A stretch of 64,000 nucleotides of DNA from Sulfitobacter sp. D7 (GTDB taxonomy: Bacteria; Pseudomonadota; Alphaproteobacteria; Rhodobacterales; Rhodobacteraceae): contig NZ_CP020694.1 in assembly GCF_003611275.1 (NCBI RefSeq), positions 1,674,001 to 1,738,000 of the forward strand, read 5' to 3'. The notes below the pieces were generated by a model. The model was not told where the DNA came from. It ran no database searches and saw nothing but the letters and a program-made list of their open reading frames with translations. The position numbers were made by a program, and so were the translations under genes. The stretch's first letter is position 1; each line of letters opens with the position of its first letter. Of this stretch, positions 50,224 to 58,364 are shown piece by piece.

Positions 50224-50513
50224 TTGCCGGTCCAGGGTTTGAGCTTTCTGGCCAAAAAATCGTTGGCGACGGCCAACTCCCCAATCTTGGCATGCAGGCC
50301 TTTGACCTGCTCTTCATCGACTTCCGGTGCCTTCCGGCTACCTCGCTCGAACACACCAGATGCGCCCTCAAGCAATGCACGTTTCCATTGATGGATCATC
50401 GTCGGGTGAACTCCAAACCGACTGGCCAGCTCGCTGACAGTCTCTTCGCCTTTCAGCGCTTCCAACGCCACCTTGGCTTTGAATTCTGGGTGATGTTGCT
50501 TCCGTTTCGACAT
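50220..50513 (-). CDS. IS3-family transposase OrfA (HTH), copy 1
   Basis: 97 residues. It has an N-terminal helix-turn-helix (FKAKVALEALKGEETVSEL, then GVHPTMIHQWKRA) that binds the IS ends, and a C-terminal leucine-zipper-like helix. It is translated alone or as part of the frameshifted OrfAB. It is identical in sequence to copy 2. Confidence 0.94.
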   Translation of the reverse strand: MSKRKQHHPEFKAKVALEALKGEETVSELASRFGVHPTMIHQWKRALLEGASGVFERGSRKAPEVDEEQVKGLHAKIGELAVANDFLARKLKPWTGK

Positions 50514-50627
50514 TCCTGATCTCCTTCGTGTTGAAGATCAGCAAACTACAAATCGCAGCTTACGTCAGTGTCCGATGTTCGGGGGGTAGCTCACACTGTT
50601 ACCGGACCGGATTTGCATGTTCGGCTG

Positions 50628-50720
50628 GCTTAAAACCATCCAGTAAACGCTCTTTTCTTGACTGCCTGAATGACGGCCCCTTCTTAACTTCGGGAGACTT
50701 CACCCGAAACCCGAGTAGTT
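50628..50720 (+). repeat. Diverged direct repeat, unit A
   Basis: It shares CATCCAGTAAACGCTCTTT and CTTCACCCGAAACCCGAGTA (with a few changes) in the same order with unit B at 53644-53734, 3 kb away. The two bracket the transporter pair. Confidence 0.55.
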
Positions 50721-50840
50721 GTAAGAGAATTTTGCCTATTCTGCGTTAACGTACATCCTCGCGCCCCGCAGCCTTAGTCAAATTGGGCTCGGACCCGACC
50801 TTCGCTGCGGTCTGAACCACGGGCTGGAATGCGGACTTTT

Positions 50841-50897
50841 CAGACCTTCGGTGCACGTGCACCAATGTCCGGTCTGGTGAACCGTTCAACAAACGGT
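50841..50897. repeat. Nested palindromes
   Basis: A perfect 14-bp palindrome GGTGCACGTGCACC (50850-50863) sits inside CAGACC...GGTCTG (50841-50876). An adjacent hairpin ACCGTT-CAACA-AACGGT follows (50881-50897). No gene overlaps it. Confidence 0.65.
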
Positions 50898-51017
50898 CGT
50901 TTGTGCCGGTGACAAAAACGTGTGGGTATTGGCCACTAAGAGGTGGTCGCGGACATTTCTGACCTTGGCCGAATGCACGCTTTTTAACAGGACAAGAAAG
51001 CACCCCGTCTACCCCGT

Positions 51018-52256
51018 TCATTCTTTCACATCGATGCGCGTGAGAAACGTGGCTTGACCAAGTGCAGCCCCAAACGCGATTGCAAAGACGATCCATGTCC
51101 CCATGGCGACGATGGCAAAGCCTCCGAAAAGCGGCAGAACGAATGCGGGTGCCGTCAGCGCGTTGAAATATCCGCTATAAGCGGGGCGTCGGTCGTCCGG
51201 GGATATCTCCATCAGCAGCCCTATGACCGCAATCGTCAGACCATTTGCCAATGCGCCAAGAACGAAGAATACGACCAAAAGGATTGGTAGGATTGCCTCT
51301 GGCGGCACGGGTGTCAGCAAAAGGAACAAAAGGGCGATTGGCGGAGCCGTGCGCGCTATTGCGATTCCACGCATCAGGCTCAATTTCCCCCGGTAATCGC
51401 CCCACCAGCCCCAGAGTGGATTTCCCGCGAGCGCTCCGACGGTCTGGGCACCGAGCAAAAGCGCCACATTTTCCAAACCCACCCCAAGCGTTGCGGCCGC
51501 GATGACAAAAAACGGCCCGGCGATGAGAACAGCGCCCCCGCACCATTGCGCAAAAACGAAATGACGGAACACCGGATCGTCCCGGAACGTCGCAACACCT
51601 TCCTGCAAATAGGCTGTGAAACTTGTGGCAGCTTTGCTGGGCGTAGCCTGTTCAGGCTCTCCCATCGCAGTGAAGACAATGGACGAGAGCAACATCAGGA
51701 ACGCCGCGATCCCAAGCACGGCGGCGTATGAGATCGGAAATTCAAGCGTCCGCAGTAGTCTGTCTGCCAGCGCGGTGACGAGAAGTGCAACGAGTCCTCC
51801 ACCAAAGAAGCGGATCGAGAGCATCCGGCTCCTGTGCTCGGACGGGACAGATCGGGCGACGATATCATTATATGGAACGCCAACGATCCCACTGAGGAAG
51901 GCGTAGAGAACCCATAGCCCAAGAGTCGCCGCGCCAAGTGTGGCGTGCGCCCAACCAATGTTCGCGCCGAACCAAAGAACGATTGATAGTATTGCAATGG
52001 CCGCCGTTCGCCCGAATGCGCCCGCGACATAAAACGGCATTGAAGAGGCGCCACGACCAGCTAAATAGCCGACGAAGAGTTGAGGCAGAAGCCAGCCGAG
52101 CCGCAGGATCGTTGAAACTGCGCCGACGGCAACGGAACTGCCCGTCAGTTGGTAGACCAGCGCAGACATGACGGTTGCACTGTCAACCGCCGAAGACCCG
52201 GCCTGGAACGCGGTGCCTGCACCTGCAACATGCCAAAAGCGGCGGCGGGGGGTCAT
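51018..52256 (-). CDS. MFS transporter
   Basis: 412 residues from ATG 52256 (MTPRRRFWHVAGAGTAFQ); the longer open frame upstream runs through the CcdA-like gene and is not used. About 12 membrane segments, with a basic loop SEHRSRMLSIRFFGGG and a central cytoplasmic loop (TSFTAYLQEGVATFRDD) of the MFS_1 type. The direction and cargo cannot be read. The ATG overlaps the stop of the CcdA-like gene by 4 nt, so the two are coupled. Confidence 0.85.
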   Translation of the reverse strand: MTPRRRFWHVAGAGTAFQAGSSAVDSATVMSALVYQLTGSSVAVGAVSTILRLGWLLPQLFVGYLAGRGASSMPFYVAGAFGRTAAIAILSIVLWFGANIGWAHATLGAATLGLWVLYAFLSGIVGVPYNDIVARSVPSEHRSRMLSIRFFGGGLVALLVTALADRLLRTLEFPISYAAVLGIAAFLMLLSSIVFTAMGEPEQATPSKAATSFTAYLQEGVATFRDDPVFRHFVFAQWCGGAVLIAGPFFVIAAATLGVGLENVALLLGAQTVGALAGNPLWGWWGDYRGKLSLMRGIAIARTAPPIALLFLLLTPVPPEAILPILLVVFFVLGALANGLTIAVIGLLMEISPDDRRPAYSGYFNALTAPAFVLPLFGGFAIVAMGTWIVFAIAFGAALGQATFLTRIDVKE

Positions 52257-52921
52257 GTCGCGCTCCAGTCCACAGGGTCGACGAACAGGCCGAACCAGAC
52301 GGACCAGATACCAAGCCCAACGAAGATCACCCCCAATAGCCAGCGACGGGGCCGCAGCCAGTCGGCAAGCCGGTCGAGGGGCCGGGCAAGACTGGGAAGG
52401 ACAGAAAGCGGGAGCAGCGGGAGCGACAGCGCGAGGGCAAAGACCGCCATCATCAGAAATCCCGTGGTAGCTGATCCGCTTGCTGTCGCGGTGCCCATAA
52501 GCCCAAATAGGATAGGCGCGGCGCAGGCGGGAATGTTCAGCCCGAATGCCAGTCCCTGAAGGAGTGGATTGGAAGCGATCTTCCAGTGTTCGGGCGCGAA
52601 TCCGATGCGGCGGCGCATTACTTTGTCCCATCCTGCGAAGATCGCAAATCCGAGGCCAAGGTAGATTGTCCCGAAAACGAGCCATGCACCGGTCTGCACG
52701 CCGATAAGATTCTGGCCCAACACCACTATAAAACCGCCAAATCCACCCATCACGACGAGCCTGGCTAGCAGAAAGACCAACGCCGCCCCAAGCCTCTGGC
52801 CCATCGGGCGGCGTCTCTGCCCCCCAAGGAACAGCATATGAGCCCCAATCGTGCAGGGTTCGACGAAGCCGAGTAAGCCAAGGCCAAATGCGAGCAGCAG
52901 CGTTTGATCAGTTATTTCCAT
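52253..52921 (-). CDS. CcdA/DsbD-like membrane thiol-disulfide protein
   Basis: 222 residues, six predicted membrane segments. Two half-membrane cysteines typical of CcdA/DsbD: C23 in LGFVEPCTIGAH and C133 in NIPACAAPILFG. The family passes electrons from cytoplasmic thioredoxin to a periplasmic thiol partner. No thioredoxin-like partner is adjacent; instead it is coupled to an MFS transporter. A role in metal or thiol stress is possible (inference). Confidence 0.85.
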   Translation of the reverse strand: MEITDQTLLLAFGLGLLGFVEPCTIGAHMLFLGGQRRRPMGQRLGAALVFLLARLVVMGGFGGFIVVLGQNLIGVQTGAWLVFGTIYLGLGFAIFAGWDKVMRRRIGFAPEHWKIASNPLLQGLAFGLNIPACAAPILFGLMGTATASGSATTGFLMMAVFALALSLPLLPLSVLPSLARPLDRLADWLRPRRWLLGVIFVGLGIWSVWFGLFVDPVDWSAT

Positions 52922-53369
52922 AAGTGCCTTTTATCTCATTGAGCTAACAGGTTGATGCTAGACCTTCCGCCAACTGGAGGGTCAAGCGATCTTCCTTCGA
53001 ACGGACATGGGCTGCATTGCGAAAAACACTCAATGAAGGCTCTTCGGTAGCATTCCCCTCCTAGGTCACGAACGACCGCTGCTGGACAAAAACCTATTGC
53101 CAATACCTATGCGGCACAAACGCTCGTTTTTGGAACAGGTGCAAACTACCTAATTGGAGGCTGCCAAAAACCCCATTCCAAACCCAAGACCTTGTTGAAG
53201 GTTTTTGACCGTCTCCTGACAGACGACATTCGCTGCGAAGCAGAAATCTTGCAAAATGGGCTCGAACCGGCCTTTAGCTGGTAAAATTACCAAGGTCCGC
53301 TTAGGCCGGCCCGCTATGCGGGACCTTGCTGCCGTTCACCTCCGCGGTTCTAATGTCGGCTTTTGAGGC
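52922..53369. other. Non-coding stretch upstream of the CcdA-like gene
   Basis: 448 nt, AT-rich near 52930-52970, where the promoter of the CcdA-MFS operon should lie. Near 53291-53328 there is a nested hairpin: CAAGGTCC and GGACCTTG around CCCGC-TAT-GCGGG. I see no gene. Confidence 0.5.
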
Positions 53370-53531
53370 CTAAGGAGAACAAGCACGGACGAATTCGCTA
53401 GCATCATGCCACACGGCGTCTTGACTTTCAGTCCGTTGCGCTTCCGCCAATAGCATGACTGCGGAGCCGAGCACCGATAGTGAAATGGGCAAACCGATTT
53501 TTCCGACGGCGAGAATTTTTACCTTTAACAT
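53370..53531 (-). CDS. Possible small exported peptide
   Basis: 53 residues (MLKVKILAVGKIGLPI...) with a hydrophobic stretch like a signal peptide and a single late cysteine. There is no good ribosome site. The longer in-frame start at 53660 overlaps repeat unit B. It may be a chance open frame. Confidence 0.25.
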   Translation of the reverse strand: MLKVKILAVGKIGLPISLSVLGSAVMLLAEAQRTESQDAVWHDASEFVRACSP

Positions 53532-53988
53532 GCTGCCCACTTTGCAGGAACGATCAGGCAGAAATTTGGGGAGTTTCCGTTGCGTGCAACTGACGACCAT
53601 TAGGTCAAATCGCAGTTGCCGCATAGGCTTCGATTGTTTGCCTGCCTCAGAGCCATCCAATAAACGCTCTTTCCTCGCGAGCCTGCATGCATATTTGCAT
53701 CTGACAAAAACTTCACCCGAAATTCGAGTAGTTTTTGGGGCCAGGAACGCGATGGTTCCACCGCCTTAGCTCTCGTCGAGGTATCGCTGAAGGGGGTGTC
53801 GCCCGAGGTTGTGGAGATCAGAGAGGGTTGACTTTGCTAAAGTCTGGGGAATCAGACCTGTTCCAATATACTTCAGAAATTTTTATTGCGGGGTAGGGGT
53901 AGTATACTCGTAGAAACCTTCAACCAGCTCTTTCAGAGCGACCCAACTAGTCTTGTGCGTGATATATCTCCGACGACAAATGTAGCTA
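53532..53988. other. Non-coding stretch carrying repeat unit B
   Basis: 457 nt. It holds repeat unit B (53644-53734). Beyond this only short frames are open. Confidence 0.5.
53644..53734 (+). repeat. Diverged direct repeat, unit B
   Basis: Partner of unit A at 50628-50720; both carry the same two conserved blocks with a more variable middle. Overall identity is roughly 70-75% by eye. Confidence 0.55.
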
Positions 53989-55749
53989 TTATCCGGAGCA
54001 TCGAACCAGATGTGTAGCTTGCTGCAGGCGCTGAGCGATAGTTTCTCCATCCATAGGATCGCCTCCCTGCGCTTCTGAGAAGGTGATCCCGTTTGAGGAT
54101 AAGAAGGCCTTTGCGAGATCACCACGGACTGCAAAGTTGATGTTCTGAGCGATGTCGCCGGTAAGATCAGCGACCTCAACAGTATCGAGCTTGGATACGA
54201 CAACCCCCACCACGTTGCCGAACCGATCAACTGCGGGCCCACCACTATTGCCTGGCTGGACTGGAGCCGAAATCTGAAAGTTGATCTCGTCACCCCTCAA
54301 ACCCTTTAGAGCGGAAATTGAGCCCCGCCCAATGTTCAGGCCTCCGAGCAGCCCGTGCAGTGGATACCTAGCGATGGTGATATCTGCATTCAGACCAGCG
54401 CTTCTCGAAGAGAACTGAAGTGGTTCACCCAGCAAGGCGCCTGGAACGGAAATCGCAGCAAGGTCGAACATATTGCTGGAAGCAAGCAGGTTGGCCTTTT
54501 GACCATTCACCTCGATCAGTGAGCAGTCCTCTACGACATGGGCATTCGTCAATAGGACCCCGTCAGCGTTGACTAGAAACCCAGTGCCGGTTCCACCTGC
54601 GGCAGGAGGCTCTTTGTCGGCCGCTGGTGGCACCTTTCGCGGCTCAACGGACACTCCAACTGTATCACCAGAACCGCGACCTTCGGTTTCGGCCGAATTG
54701 ATCTCATCAAGAAGGAGCATCGCATTGCGCATCAGCACACCCTCCTCAGAGGGGAACAGAGGGGTCGTCCCGTCTGTGGAAATGCTCGAAATCATGAGCC
54801 CTAATTCGGGCTCTGTGTGCGGTGTCCCTGTGATGAACACAGAAGACCAGCCGCCATTGATGTACTCACTCCTGATGTAGGACGACCCCTTGTCGTTCTT
54901 AGATGAGGTTACCCACCGCTCCCTATCACGAACCTTATAGACCTCATCTTGGTAGGAGGCATTTCGCTCTACAAAGGCATGTTGCTCCCCGACAAAATCT
55001 GCGGTGTGCCGGCCAGCCATGATATACAGCTCTTTTTGCCGGTGCTCCCAAGCCGAAGTTGTCCCGGAACGATCTTTCAAGGACATCAGCTTGGTCGGCA
55101 TTGCGATACTCATGCCAAGATTGGGTAGCGGAACCGGGCGCCATCCGCCATCATCGACATCCACAACGAAGGTCATGGCCAAGAAAGCCGCGTCAGCGTT
55201 CAACGGCTCCATGTTATCGTGTTCCGCTCGCGCGTAGGCCTTCAACGACCTCTGACTTCCGCGCCCCCACACGCCATCCAAAAGCCCTGCATAATACCCA
55301 GTGTAGGCCAAGCCAGCTTGCAGGAACCTTTTTTCAGCCCTTGTGAGCGGCCTCGCATCGAAGGGCGACCACAAGTTTGTTGGTGAGCTAGTAGGCTGCG
55401 CCGCGGCATGCCTCCACTCTACTTTTCGAATGTAGTTTCCCCCTGAAGAGCAGTAGGCATCAGAAGGCAGATTTCCCATACGAATGCTCCGCTCAATGAT
55501 CGAGCGGGATTCTGATTTCGATACCAACCCGAGGGTAATGGCGTACCATCCATTCTGGCTGAAGTAGACATGAGCCTCATCCTCATAACCACTTTCATAG
55601 ATCCACTGCCGGGCTTCCGAGAGTGTCGATCTAGAGGCCGCGATAACGGCGCATTTTCCTTTGCCAAAGCTGACCTGAGCCTCCGCGGGCGTGGAAGTTA
55701 GGCCTGATAGGGCGGTCGATAGGAGTACATAAGAAAATCGACGGGACAT
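53989..55749 (-). CDS. Secreted trypsin-like serine protease with a peptidoglycan-binding-like domain
   Basis: 586 residues. A signal peptide (about 1-24, ending TPAEAQ) is followed by a SPOR-like N-terminal region. A PG_binding_1-like module is around 130-175 (LQAGLAYTGYYAGLLDGVWG). A middle region of unknown fold follows. The C-terminal S1C protease domain has a full triad: H404 (LTNAHVVE), D429 (FDLAAI) and S502 (QPGNSGGP). It is likely periplasmic or outer-membrane associated and may act on proteins near the wall. The neighbours give no substrate clue. It lies within the IS-bounded passenger. Confidence 0.88.
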   Translation of the reverse strand: MSRRFSYVLLSTALSGLTSTPAEAQVSFGKGKCAVIAASRSTLSEARQWIYESGYEDEAHVYFSQNGWYAITLGLVSKSESRSIIERSIRMGNLPSDAYCSSGGNYIRKVEWRHAAAQPTSSPTNLWSPFDARPLTRAEKRFLQAGLAYTGYYAGLLDGVWGRGSQRSLKAYARAEHDNMEPLNADAAFLAMTFVVDVDDGGWRPVPLPNLGMSIAMPTKLMSLKDRSGTTSAWEHRQKELYIMAGRHTADFVGEQHAFVERNASYQDEVYKVRDRERWVTSSKNDKGSSYIRSEYINGGWSSVFITGTPHTEPELGLMISSISTDGTTPLFPSEEGVLMRNAMLLLDEINSAETEGRGSGDTVGVSVEPRKVPPAADKEPPAAGGTGTGFLVNADGVLLTNAHVVEDCSLIEVNGQKANLLASSNMFDLAAISVPGALLGEPLQFSSRSAGLNADITIARYPLHGLLGGLNIGRGSISALKGLRGDEINFQISAPVQPGNSGGPAVDRFGNVVGVVVSKLDTVEVADLTGDIAQNINFAVRGDLAKAFLSSNGITFSEAQGGDPMDGETIAQRLQQATHLVRCSG

Positions 55750-56243
55750 GAGAGAAGACTACCGTTTTCCAGTATTCGATCAAGCCTAGGTTCAATCAGA
55801 AGTTACTTAGTTCAAAGCTTGCGCGCCAAGGTAATCCCGCCGCGGTTATTGGGGGCTAGAAGCGGAATCTGGGCAACCTCTATCAGTTTTTTGGCCGTCG
55901 AAAATGCGCGACATGAAGGGCGAATTCCGATTTTGCCCGGCGGGAGCGAACAGGAACTGGTGGGCTGCGTGCTATATCAACGCGTTTGAGCTGACACGGG
56001 TTCTGGTGCTCGTGATGGCGGGCACCGATCTTGATAGAAGCATAGAGGGGCCGCTACCCATGGCTGCTATTTAGTTGCAAAACCGTTTCTACCGTAGTCC
56101 CTTCTGGCTGAGACCTAAAGAACCAATGCATCCATATACATACAATCTCCCGAAGCGCGATCATGCAACATCAGGCCCTTTCCCACACATGAGATCTTTG
56201 TGTTGGAAAGGTTGTGACTGTGGGCGTGAGTATACGGCTCGGC
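55750..56243. other. Non-coding stretch between protease and antitoxin genes
   Basis: 494 nt. Some short frames look protein-like (e.g. plus strand near 55915-56070), but none has a start, ribosome site or recognisable domain. They may be gene debris. No toxin gene is found here. Confidence 0.5.
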
Positions 56244-56612
56244 TCAGGGGCCGGCTTGGAATTCCAAGTATTTCCGTATTTCTAAGAATTTCGGAAGCCC
56301 AGCCTCGATCATTGCGTCCACGGGACGCTGACCCTGCGTTGTCGGGCCGTTATTGGGAAGCGAAATCCAACAATCTAATATCGGCTTGCTGAAACAAATT
56401 TCAAGGGAGCGATAGATGCCCAACAAAGCACTGGTCCGTAAGACCTGTCCTTCAGTTAGATCCATTCTGTAGTTTCCGTCGACCACTTGACGCCATTGTT
56501 CCTCTGTCATTGACAACAAGCCTGCGCATTCAGCGGGCTCAAGCTTCCAAAGTGCAAAGAGGCGCGGCATGGCTTTTAAAACGATATCTTGCATAGTTCT
56601 CTGCTCATCCAT
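56244..56612 (-). CDS. Orphan MbcA/ParS/Xre-type antitoxin
   Basis: 122 residues. The N-terminal helical region (MPRLFALWKLEPAECAGLL) resembles the Xre-like part. The C-terminal half (LGIYRSLEICFSKP, then RPVDAMIEAGLPKFLEIRKYL) fits the MbcA/ParS toxin-binding domain (DUF2384), where the usual form is P-L-D-x-M-x-x-G. The normal partner, a RES-domain NAD+-degrading toxin, is absent on either side. It is therefore a solitary antitoxin, perhaps left after toxin loss, or acting as a regulator. Confidence 0.75.
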   Translation of the reverse strand: MDEQRTMQDIVLKAMPRLFALWKLEPAECAGLLSMTEEQWRQVVDGNYRMDLTEGQVLRTSALLGIYRSLEICFSKPILDCWISLPNNGPTTQGQRPVDAMIEAGLPKFLEIRKYLEFQAGP

Positions 56613-56816
56613 TGTTGGCTCCTCAACCCGTGAAATGGGACTGATACCTCGCCGCTGGGCCCAAGCTTCTTAAAGGCGCTTCCCAGCAGAATAGATCGTC
56701 ATACCAACAACTCGAACTTTAACTCGTAAGACACACTGAGCTACCCCCCGAACATCGGACACTGACGTAAGCTGCGATTTGTAGTTTGCTGATCTTCAAC
56801 ACGAAGGAGATCAGGA

Positions 56817-57110
56817 ATGTCGAAACGGAAGCAACATCACCCAGAATTCAAAGCCAAGGTGGCGTTGGAAGCGCTGAAAGGCGAAGAGACTGTCAGCGAG
56901 CTGGCCAGTCGGTTTGGAGTTCACCCGACGATGATCCATCAATGGAAACGTGCATTGCTTGAGGGCGCATCTGGTGTGTTCGAGCGAGGTAGCCGGAAGG
57001 CACCGGAAGTCGATGAAGAGCAGGTCAAAGGCCTGCATGCCAAGATTGGGGAGTTGGCCGTCGCCAACGATTTTTTGGCCAGAAAGCTCAAACCCTGGAC
57101 CGGCAAGTGA
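56817..57110 (+). CDS. IS3-family transposase OrfA (HTH), copy 2
   Basis: 97 residues, identical to copy 1. A slippery heptamer TTTTTTG at 57071-57077 is placed in the orfA frame as T-TTT-TTG, as needed for -1 frameshifting into orfB. Confidence 0.94.
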   Translation: MSKRKQHHPEFKAKVALEALKGEETVSELASRFGVHPTMIHQWKRALLEGASGVFERGSRKAPEVDEEQVKGLHAKIGELAVANDFLARKLKPWTGK

Positions 57111-58012
57111 GGTGCAAGATGATTGAGCCGAACATTCCGGGTCTGTCCGTCGGCAAGCAATGTTCCCTGCTGTCGATCTCGCGGTCGTCATTTTACTATG
57201 AACCCAAGGGTGAGAGCGAGATGAACCTCGATCTGATGCGCGTCATCGATAAGCAGTTCTTGGAAACCCCGTTTTACGGTGTGCGCCAAATGACGTGGCA
57301 CCTGCGCAATGAACAGCATCTGGTGAACGAAAAGCGCATCCGACGCCTTATGCGGTTGATGGGTCTCATGCCGATCTACCAGAAACCCAACACGAGCAAG
57401 GCGGCGAAGGGTCACAAGATTTACCCCTACCTGCTGCGGGGGCTACGCGTGGATCGGCCAAATCAAGTTTGGTGCGCCGACATCACATATCTACCGATGC
57501 GGCGCGGCTTCCTTTATCTGGTGGCCATCATGGATTGGCACACGCGCAAGGTTCTGGCGTGGCGCATCTCGAACACGTTGGAGGCTGGCTTCTGCGTTGA
57601 TGCGCTGAATGAGGCGATCCACAAGTTCGGCCCGCCAGACATAATGAACACGGACCAGGGCAGCCAGTTCACGTCTTTCGCTTGGACGAACAGGTTGCGG
57701 AGCGCAAACGTGCGCATCTCAATGGACGGCAAGGGCCGCTTCCTCCCCTCTCGGGACATCGCTGCGCGATACCCTGCCGGGCAAGGGATCAATATCTTTG
57801 TCGAACGGCTGTGGCGGTCACTGAAGTATGAATGCGTCTACCTGCATGCCTGGGAAACCGGGTCAGAGGCCCGAGATGGCGTCAGAAAATGGATCGAGTT
57901 CTACAACCACAAGCGCCCGCATTCTGCCCTTGGCGGCAAACCACCTGCTGTGGTCTATTGGCAGAGAATTGAAACAACCAACCACGATCAGCAAGTGCAA
58001 AGAGTAGCTTAA
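57107..58012 (+). CDS. IS3-family transposase OrfB (DDE integrase domain), copy 2
   Basis: 301 residues, identical to copy 1. Its stand-alone start would be a GTG overlapping the orfA stop, but the frame is open upstream over the slippery site. It has the same 14 extra residues before the catalytic Glu (PSRDIAARYPAGQGI in place of a single D in GRFLDNIFVERL). Confidence 0.94.
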   Translation: MRCKMIEPNIPGLSVGKQCSLLSISRSSFYYEPKGESEMNLDLMRVIDKQFLETPFYGVRQMTWHLRNEQHLVNEKRIRRLMRLMGLMPIYQKPNTSKAAKGHKIYPYLLRGLRVDRPNQVWCADITYLPMRRGFLYLVAIMDWHTRKVLAWRISNTLEAGFCVDALNEAIHKFGPPDIMNTDQGSQFTSFAWTNRLRSANVRISMDGKGRFLPSRDIAARYPAGQGINIFVERLWRSLKYECVYLHAWETGSEARDGVRKWIEFYNHKRPHSALGGKPPAVVYWQRIETTNHDQQVQRVA

Positions 58013-58051
58013 ACTACGCCAGATCCTGTCCAACAAATGGGGAGTAGCTCA

Positions 58052-58342
58052 GCCCTCGGGGTAACCGCCGAAACCGTCCAGTTGCTTCTGAACTGCTCGG
58101 ACGGTGATCAAGGCGCGCTAGAGCTTAGCGGTCAAGTTCGGCACATGGGAATTATGCGCGACCTTGTCGACCAGGACAGCGTAACACGGTTCAAGAAGCG
58201 ATATCTCAAGCTATCTTTGATTGATGGGTTCTGGGCGGGCGACCCAGATCGTCTTCGTACCAAATTAGCTCGAATGGATATCCTGCCGGTGTGGGAGCCA
58301 ACAATGGTAAAAGCAGAGTTCTACCGGCTTTCCGACCTTTAG
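58052..58342 (+). pseudogene. C-terminal gene fragment beyond IS copy 2
   Basis: 96 codons to a TAG, no native start; its open frame enters from the IS. It starts ALGVTAETVQLLL and ends VKAEFYRLSDL. It is mainly helical with many charged residues, and matches no family I know. It may be the missing 3' end of the gene cut at 49278: the frames join if 5 nt are treated as target duplication, but the 5-nt flanks differ. A terminator follows. Confidence 0.55.
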
Positions 58343-58364
58343 ACCAAAGAAGTTTTTGCGACTG

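Larger units (their letters stand above)
49279..50593 (-). mobile_element. IS3-family insertion sequence, copy 1
   Basis: 1315 bp. It has imperfect terminal repeats starting TGAGCTAC (18 of 25 matches between ends) and ends in TG...CA as in the IS3 family. It carries orfA and orfB. It is the exact mirror of the copy at 56737-58051 in length and in the positions of all open frames. Flanks AAGCG and CACTG show no target duplication. It interrupts the gene at 48245. Confidence 0.95.
50594..51017. other. Non-coding passenger DNA next to IS copy 1
   Basis: 424 nt with no gene. It contains one unit of a diverged direct repeat (50628-50720) and a cluster of nested palindromes (50841-50897). Confidence 0.6.
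56737..58051 (+). mobile_element. IS3-family insertion sequence, copy 2
   Basis: 1315 bp, inverted relative to copy 1. Ends TGAGCTACCCCCC and GGGGAGTAGCTCA. All frames map exactly onto copy 1 and the encoded proteins are identical, so duplication is recent or the copies are kept uniform by gene conversion. Flanks CACAC and GCCCT show no target duplication. Confidence 0.95.

Noticed and set aside
53883..54293. Frameshifted C-terminal extension of the protease
   Set aside because: The alternative frame ends in a protein-like tail, but the main frame already finishes with the usual tail after the S1C domain (AQRLQQATHLVRC).
49279..58051. Target-site duplication for a composite transposon
   Set aside because: I compared outer, inner and cross flanks in both orientations (AAGCG, CACTG, CACAC, GCCCT). 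None match over 3-5 nt in a way consistent with a single insertion event.
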